From the NCBI GenBank assembly GCA_934096105.1, contig CAKOLH010000019.1:1-16691 (forward strand): a stretch of 16,691 bases of DNA, read 5' to 3'. Position 1 is the stretch's first letter. Each line of letters begins with the position of its first letter. Source of the DNA: an uncultured Bacilli bacterium. GTDB lineage: Bacteria > Bacillota_I > Bacilli_A > RF39 > UBA660. Shown here piece by piece: positions 13,232-16,691 of this stretch. The position numbers were made by a program, and so were the translations under genes. Under the pieces are notes generated by a model, which worked only from the letters and a program-made list of their open reading frames with translations, made no database searches and had not been told where the DNA came from.

Positions 13232-14192
13232 TATTTTAGGTACAGGAGCATTTGGAATGGCTCTAGCTAGTATTTTTTATAATAATAAATGTAATATTAA
13301 GATGTGGACTAATAATGAAGATGAAATGAATACTCTTCTTCGCAATAGAAAAAGTGAAAAAATTAATTATAATATTCCTAGTGATATTATTATTTCTACT
13401 GATATGAAAGAAGTTGTTCTTAATACTGATATTATAGTAGTAGCAGTACCTGCGAAGTTTGTTGATAGCACTTCAAAGGAATTAAATAAATATTTTAAAA
13501 GTAATCAAGTTATTTGTATTGCTTCAAAAGGTATAGAACAAGGTTCTTGTTTATTTTTATATGATATTATTAGAAATAATATTAATACTTCAAATATAGG
13601 TGTTATATCTGGTGGTACTTTTGCTGAAGATATTATCAACATGGTACCTATTGGATTTAGTCTAGCTTCAAGAAGTAATTATACTAGAAATATTATTACT
13701 AAAGCTATGGCTAATGACTATGTTAAAATAAGGCATACGAGAGATATTATTGGTACCGAAATATGTGGTGCTATTAAAAATGTTATTGCTATAGCTTCTG
13801 GTATGCTTGATGGTATGGGATATCCGATATCTACGAGTACTATGTTTATTACTGAATCTCTGCATGATATTAAGGCTTTGATTAAGGCATTAGGTGGTAA
13901 TAAAAAAACTATTTTATCATTTGCTGGATTTGGTGATATATTACTTACTTGTACTAGTACTAAAAGTAGAAATTATACTCTAGGTAAACTAATTGGTGAA
14001 GGTAAAAGTAAAGAAGAAATTAATAATTATATAGAGAGTACTACAATAGAAGGTCTATATACATTACATTCTATAAAGAAACTTCTTAAAAATAAAAAGA
14101 TCAAGATGCCCATTATTAATCTTATTTATGACATCATTGTTAATGAAAAAGAACCTAGTAATTTAACTAAGTTTCTTATAGAAAAAGAATAA
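13221..14192 (+). CDS. gpsA: Glycerol-3-phosphate dehydrogenase [NAD(P)+]
   Basis: A 323-residue protein, close to the usual 330. It reduces dihydroxyacetone phosphate to sn-glycerol 3-phosphate for phospholipid synthesis. The Rossmann motif ILGTGAFGMALA (5-16), the IASKGIE strand (K103), GGTFA (131-135) and the catalytic block GAIKNVIAIASGMLDG (K186), then AGFGDILLTCTSTKSRNYTLG are all present. The start is GTG (13221-13223), overlapping the DUF192 gene by 11 bp; AGGAAAG about 10 bases upstream is the ribosome site. No ATG fits, because MKISILGTG begins exactly at the GTG. The gene ends inside a strong bidirectional terminator. Confidence 0.97.
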   Translation: MKISILGTGAFGMALASIFYNNKCNIKMWTNNEDEMNTLLRNRKSEKINYNIPSDIIISTDMKEVVLNTDIIVVAVPAKFVDSTSKELNKYFKSNQVICIASKGIEQGSCLFLYDIIRNNINTSNIGVISGGTFAEDIINMVPIGFSLASRSNYTRNIITKAMANDYVKIRHTRDIIGTEICGAIKNVIAIASGMLDGMGYPISTSTMFITESLHDIKALIKALGGNKKTILSFAGFGDILLTCTSTKSRNYTLGKLIGEGKSKEEINNYIESTTIEGLYTLHSIKKLLKNKKIKMPIINLIYDIIVNEKEPSNLTKFLIEKE

Positions 14193-14220
14193 AAATTAGA
14201 TGATGAACATCTAATTTTTT
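14191..14220. terminator. Bidirectional terminator between gpsA and the zinc-ribbon gene
   Basis: A 12-bp stem AAAAATTAGATG / CATCTAATTTTT (14191-14202 with 14208-14219) with a 5-nt loop. There are U-tracts on both strands: six T at 14215-14220 on plus and five on minus. It overlaps the gpsA stop and abuts the stop of the convergent gene. Confidence 0.92.
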
Positions 14221-14221
14221 A

Positions 14222-14590
14222 TTAATCATAGTAGTTATAATAATAGCCATTACTATAACTAGATTCATCTATTGCTGTATTAAATGCAATTACAAATATA
14301 ATAGTTACAACTAATGTAATGAACAATGCAATCGATGAAATAATTATACCTGCGGTTGATAAACCTTTACCTGTATTAGTTTCTTTTACTTTCTTAAGCC
14401 CTAGTATTGAAAATATTAAACCTAATAATGGTACAAAGAATGATAATATGAAGCCTGCTGTTGCCATTCCATTTGAAGTATTATTGTTATTACCTGCTAC
14501 TGCATTTTGACCAGTTGAAACACCACATTTTGGACATATTACTGCCTCCTCTGCTAATTCATTACCACAATTTGAACAAAACTTTGCCAT
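14222..14590 (-). CDS. Zinc-ribbon and DUF4190-like membrane protein
   Basis: A 122-residue protein. An N-terminal zinc ribbon FCSNCGNELAEEAVICPKCG has two CxxC pairs (C5, C8, C19, C22), followed by a Gly/Asn/Ser linker and two hydrophobic segments (about 43-65 and 79-104) with GLKKVKETNTGKGLSTAGII between them, which is the DUF4190 pattern. The end is Tyr/Asn-rich (SNGYYYNYYD). The function of the family is unknown; a membrane protein with a cytosolic metal-binding head is expected. SD GGGAGGT (14597-14603). It is monocistronic with its own strong promoter and converges with gpsA. Confidence 0.88.
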   Translation of the reverse strand: MAKFCSNCGNELAEEAVICPKCGVSTGQNAVAGNNNNTSNGMATAGFILSFFVPLLGLIFSILGLKKVKETNTGKGLSTAGIIISSIALFITLVVTIIFVIAFNTAIDESSYSNGYYYNYYD

Positions 14591-14643
14591 ACTATACCTC
14601 CCGTTCTTTTAATAAAGCACACTCCCTATGTTATGCTAAATTA

Positions 14644-14672
14644 ATTATATCATAATTATATTTATTTGAAAA
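14644..14672 (-). promoter_or_regulatory. Extended -10 promoter of the zinc-ribbon gene
   Basis: Minus strand: TTTTCA (14667-14672), 17-bp spacer, TGA-TATAAT (14644-14652), a perfect extended -10. The leader is about 45 nt, longer than for most genes here. A TTGAAAAT/ATTTTCAA dyad (14666-14673 with 14689-14696) spans the miaA stop and this -35. Confidence 0.75.
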
Positions 14673-14682
14673 TCATTTTAAA

Positions 14683-15564
14683 CTAATTATTTTCAATATA
14701 ACTTATAATTTTTTCAATAGTATTATTAAAATTATTATAATCTGTTTCAAACCATACTATTGGTAGTTGATGATTAAAAAATGTATATTGTCTTTTGGCA
14801 TAATGCCTTGAATTTTGTTTTATTTTATTTACGGCTTCTTCAAGAGATATATTACCATCAAAGTATGAATATATTTCCCTATAACCAATGGCATTAAGTA
14901 GTGGTTTAGTTCTAATACCTTTATCATAAAAAGCTTTTACTTCATCAAGTAAACCTTCTTTAATCATAATATCCACTCTATTATTTATTTTATCATATAA
15001 TATTCCTCTATCAGTTGTTAAACCAATAAATATAGCATCATATAGTAATTTATTAGTAGTATTAGTATTAATAGACTTATTATTTTCTTTATAGTAGTTA
15101 ATAGCTCTTATTAATCTACGACGATTATTTTTATCTATTACTATGTTTTTATCTAGTTCTAATAGTTTATTATATAATTCTTCATCAGTTAGATTATCAT
15201 AAGTATTAGTTTCTTTTTCTTCAGTTAATTTATAATCATAGAGAGCCGCTTTTATATATAGACCTGTACCTCCCACTAGAATGGGAGTTTTTCCTCTATC
15301 CTGGACTTCTTTAATTAATTTACGACAATCTTTTTGATAATGATAAATTGTATATTCTTCATCTACTTCTTTAATATCAAATAGATGATGTGGAATACCT
15401 TCTTTTTCTTCTTCAGTTACTTTAGCACTTCCAATATCTAATCCTTTATATACTTGAACAGCATCAGCATTTATTATTTCACCATTATATCTTTTAGCTA
15501 GTTCTATACTTAATTTTGTTTTACCTACCGCTGTAGGTCCCGTTATAACAATTACTTTATTCAT
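14683..15564 (-). CDS. miaA: tRNA dimethylallyltransferase
   Basis: A 293-residue protein that adds a dimethylallyl group to A37 of tRNAs reading U-starting codons. Motifs: P-loop GPTAVGKT (9-16), NADAVQVYKGLDIGSAKV (D34, Q37; most relatives have DSxQ, here DAxQ), IPHHLFDI, ILVGGTGLYIKA, RRRLIRAINYY, the GLLDEVKAF helix, LLNAIGYRE and RHYAKRQYTFF. SD AAAGGAG (15571-15577) sits ahead of the ATG. It has its own promoter overlapping the terminator of the 70-residue gene. mutL lies upstream, as in Bacillus-type mut-miaA regions, but with an unknown small gene and a hairpin array between them. Confidence 0.97.
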   Translation of the reverse strand: MNKVIVITGPTAVGKTKLSIELAKRYNGEIINADAVQVYKGLDIGSAKVTEEEKEGIPHHLFDIKEVDEEYTIYHYQKDCRKLIKEVQDRGKTPILVGGTGLYIKAALYDYKLTEEKETNTYDNLTDEELYNKLLELDKNIVIDKNNRRRLIRAINYYKENNKSINTNTTNKLLYDAIFIGLTTDRGILYDKINNRVDIMIKEGLLDEVKAFYDKGIRTKPLLNAIGYREIYSYFDGNISLEEAVNKIKQNSRHYAKRQYTFFNHQLPIVWFETDYNNFNNTIEKIISYIENN

Positions 15565-15587
15565 AGATTACTCCTTTTTGTAAGATT

Positions 15588-15616
15588 AATATATCATAGA
15601 TAATATAAAAAGACAA
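15588..15616 (-). promoter_or_regulatory. Promoter of miaA
   Basis: Minus strand: TTGTCT (15611-15616), 17-bp spacer, TGA-TATATT extended -10 (15588-15596). The -35 lies in the 3' arm of the terminator of the upstream gene. Confidence 0.6.
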
Positions 15617-15637
15617 GATTATTTGATTCTTGTCTTT
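15603..15637 (-). terminator. Terminator of the 70-residue gene
   Basis: Minus strand: a 10-bp stem AAAGACAAGA / TCTTGTCTTT (15628-15637 with 15609-15618), 9-nt loop holding the TAA stop, then a T-rich tail. Confidence 0.88.
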
Positions 15638-15831
15638 GTCTTATATGAATACTCTTCTTTACTTCTTATACCTAATTCTATTTCTTTTAACTCATTAGCT
15701 TTAGCAAGTTCTATTGTAAGTGCCTTAAGTACATTAATATTACTATTAAACTCTTTTAAAGTATATTTTAATCCTTCGGTATTTCTTAATGAAGCACTTA
15801 ATGCTCTCATTGCACCTGTTTCATAAGACAT
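15619..15831 (-). CDS. Small helical protein of unknown function between mutL and miaA
   Basis: A 70-residue, mostly charged helical protein (MSYETGAMRALSASLRNTEG onward) ending in the basic tail YKTKTRIK. I recognise no family. There is no signal peptide, membrane segment or cysteine. I chose the ATG at 15829-15831 because AAGGAGTG (15837-15844) precedes it and a sigma-A promoter places the transcript start downstream of the alternative ATG. That alternative, in frame at 15862-15864, would add 11 residues (MLEYMTLRSDT) and has its own SD-like AAGGTG. The two leaders share TGACACTAAGG (15841-15851 and 15872-15882). Promoter in front and tight terminator behind mark it as an independent transcription unit placed between mutL and miaA. 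Confidence 0.72.
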   Translation of the reverse strand: MSYETGAMRALSASLRNTEGLKYTLKEFNSNINVLKALTIELAKANELKEIELGIRSKEEYSYKTKTRIK

Positions 15832-15854
15832 AGTATCACTCCTTAGTGTCATAT

Positions 15855-15883
15855 ATTCTAACATATGTACACCTTAGTGTCAA
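15855..15883 (-). promoter_or_regulatory. Sigma-A promoter of the 70-residue gene
   Basis: Minus strand: perfect TTGACA (15878-15883), 17-bp spacer, TGT-extended TAGAAT (15855-15863). The -35 lies in the first copy of the TGACACTAAGG repeat. It covers the alternative upstream ATG. Confidence 0.75.
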
Positions 15884-15892
15884 ACATATTTT

Positions 15893-15980
15893 TTAATTTA
15901 GAGACTATATAATAGGCTCTAAATTAACATAAAAAGACCTTAGGCTTTTTATGTAAGTAAGAGACCTAGGCTCTTACTTA
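15893..15980. repeat. Array of three end-to-end AGAC/GGCT mismatch hairpins
   Basis: Three hairpins abut with no spacer. H3 (15893-15927): 11-bp arms TTAATTTAGAG/CTCTAAATTAA, A15904 opposite G15916, inner CTAT/ATAG, loop ATA. H4 (15928-15953): 9-bp arms CATAAAAAG/CTTTTTATG, A15937 opposite G15944, inner C-G, loop CTTA. H5 (15954-15980): 10-bp arms TAAGTAAGAG/CTCTTACTTA, A15964 opposite G15970, inner C-G, loop CTA. The arms are unrelated but each pairs perfectly, while AGAC...GGCT is constant. H5 contains the mutL stop codon. The array could end mutL transcription, but three copies and the fixed mismatch go beyond a plain terminator. Confidence 0.85.
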
Positions 15981-16691
15981 TACTACTCTTTTAAACATCC
16001 TTTCTATTTCATAAGTAGTAAAATGTATTATAGTAGGTCTTCCATGAGGACAATTAAATGGATTATTACACTTTCTAAGTTTATTAATTATCTCTTCTTG
16101 GGCTTCTTTAGTTATTCTAGTATTAGCTTTAATACTCATTTTACAACTTACTAATTTAGCTAAATTATCATTAAATTTAGCTAAACTAAAATCTTTACCT
16201 TTATTTGTTATATCTTCAAATATTTTAGATATTATCTCTTTTTCTCTACCTTTAGTAAACCAAGTAGGATGTGATAGAATACGATATGAATTACTACCAA
16301 ACTCTTCTACTTTGATATTTAAACTATCTAAAATGTCAATATTTTCTTTTACTTTTATAAACTCATTATTAGGTAGTTCTATTATGATAGGAATAAGAGG
16401 AGTTATGGTATTACCACTGGGATGGGCAAGTAAGTAAGAATTTCTCTCATAATTAATTCTTTCTTCAGCAGCGTGTTGATCTATTAGATAGATACCTTTT
16501 TCATTCTCACATACTATATATGTACCTAAAGCTAGTCCAATAGGATATAATTCAGGAAGAGTGTCTTTAGGTCTTTCTTCAATATATTCTTCTTCCTCTT
16601 CAGTATCATATTCATTATTTTGTTCATAGTTAAAGTTAATTAAGTTAGTTAATCTTTCTTTATCAGGATTTACTTCACTTGGTTCATTTAT
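15978..16691 (-). CDS. mutL: DNA mismatch repair protein MutL, C-terminal part
   Basis: The last 237 residues are visible; the start lies beyond the window edge. MutL links mismatch recognition by MutS to strand removal. The visible part is an acidic linker followed by the C-terminal dimerisation/endonuclease domain. The nuclease motif DQHA-x2-E-x4-E is intact (IDQHAAEERINYE, about residues 70-82 of the fragment), as are SCKMSIKA (family: ACxxSIKA), NCPHGRPT (CPHGRP) and the terminal FKR. It is therefore a latent nicking MutL as in Bacillus, not the nuclease-free E. coli type. The stop TAA (15978-15980) lies in hairpin H5. miaA follows after an intervening small gene. Confidence 0.97.
   Translation of the reverse strand: MNEPSEVNPDKERLTNLINFNYEQNNEYDTEEEEEYIEERPKDTLPELYPIGLALGTYIVCENEKGIYLIDQHAAEERINYERNSYLLAHPSGNTITPLIPIIIELPNNEFIKVKENIDILDSLNIKVEEFGSNSYRILSHPTWFTKGREKEIISKIFEDITNKGKDFSLAKFNDNLAKLVSCKMSIKANTRITKEAQEEIINKLRKCNNPFNCPHGRPTIIHFTTYEIERMFKRVV

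Noticed and set aside
14666..14696. TTGAAAAT/ATTTTCAA dyad as miaA terminator
   Set aside because: The stem is 8 bp of nearly pure A/T with a 15-nt loop and no U-tract on the minus strand.
15893..15980. CRISPR array or integron attC sites
   Set aside because: The units are hairpins of 26-35 nt with no repeated arm sequence and no spacers, no cas or integrase gene is near, and no attC core boxes are seen.

Overview
The window is chromosomal DNA of a very AT-rich, Gram-positive-type bacterium (Bacillota, most likely a reduced-genome Bacilli lineage; inference). Strong Shine-Dalgarno sites (GGAGG, GGTGA), sigma-A-like promoters with extended TGn -10 boxes, and a Bacillus-like set of LspA, RluD, MiaA, MutL and GpsA support this. 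A sigma factor that opens like SigG, a GerQ coat protein and a YlmC/YmxH-type protein indicate endospore formation or recent descent from a spore former. The code looks standard: tRNA-Trp has a CCA anticodon, no gene has internal TGA, and stops among 22 CDS are 15 TAA, 6 TAG and 1 TGA.

Layout. 1-420: tRNA-Trp and a small Cys-rich protein, closed by a terminator. 495-5586 (minus): pduL, a TMD-only ABC exporter protein and yidD, then a 1096-residue Mrr-nuclease/STAND ATPase that is a good candidate for an anti-phage gene. 5714-6722 (plus): gerQ and lemA, each with its own promoter. 6729-8464 (minus): orphan type IV pilin, ung and a CmpB-family membrane protein. 8668-10895 (minus): ylmC/ymxH-like gene, NahK-like kinase and sigG. 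10957-12813 (minus): second orphan pilin, lspA and rluD, reading toward sigG. 12911-14192 (plus): DUF192 gene and gpsA, overlapping. 14222-16691 (minus): zinc-ribbon/DUF4190 membrane protein, miaA, a 70-residue unknown protein and the 3' part of mutL.

The least expected signal is non-coding. Five hairpins in two clusters (two after the ylmC-like gene, three packed end to end after mutL) have different but self-complementary arms around an invariant AGAC...GGCT core with one A-G mismatch. Other structures include a nested hairpin over the cmpB start, a terminator-like hairpin that buries the sigG Shine-Dalgarno, and a recurring layout in which the predicted transcript starts at or next to the Shine-Dalgarno. 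No CRISPR array, insertion sequence, rRNA or prophage module was seen. No gene-free stretch exceeds 300 bases; the longest is 8465-8667, described under the pilin promoter and hairpin entries.
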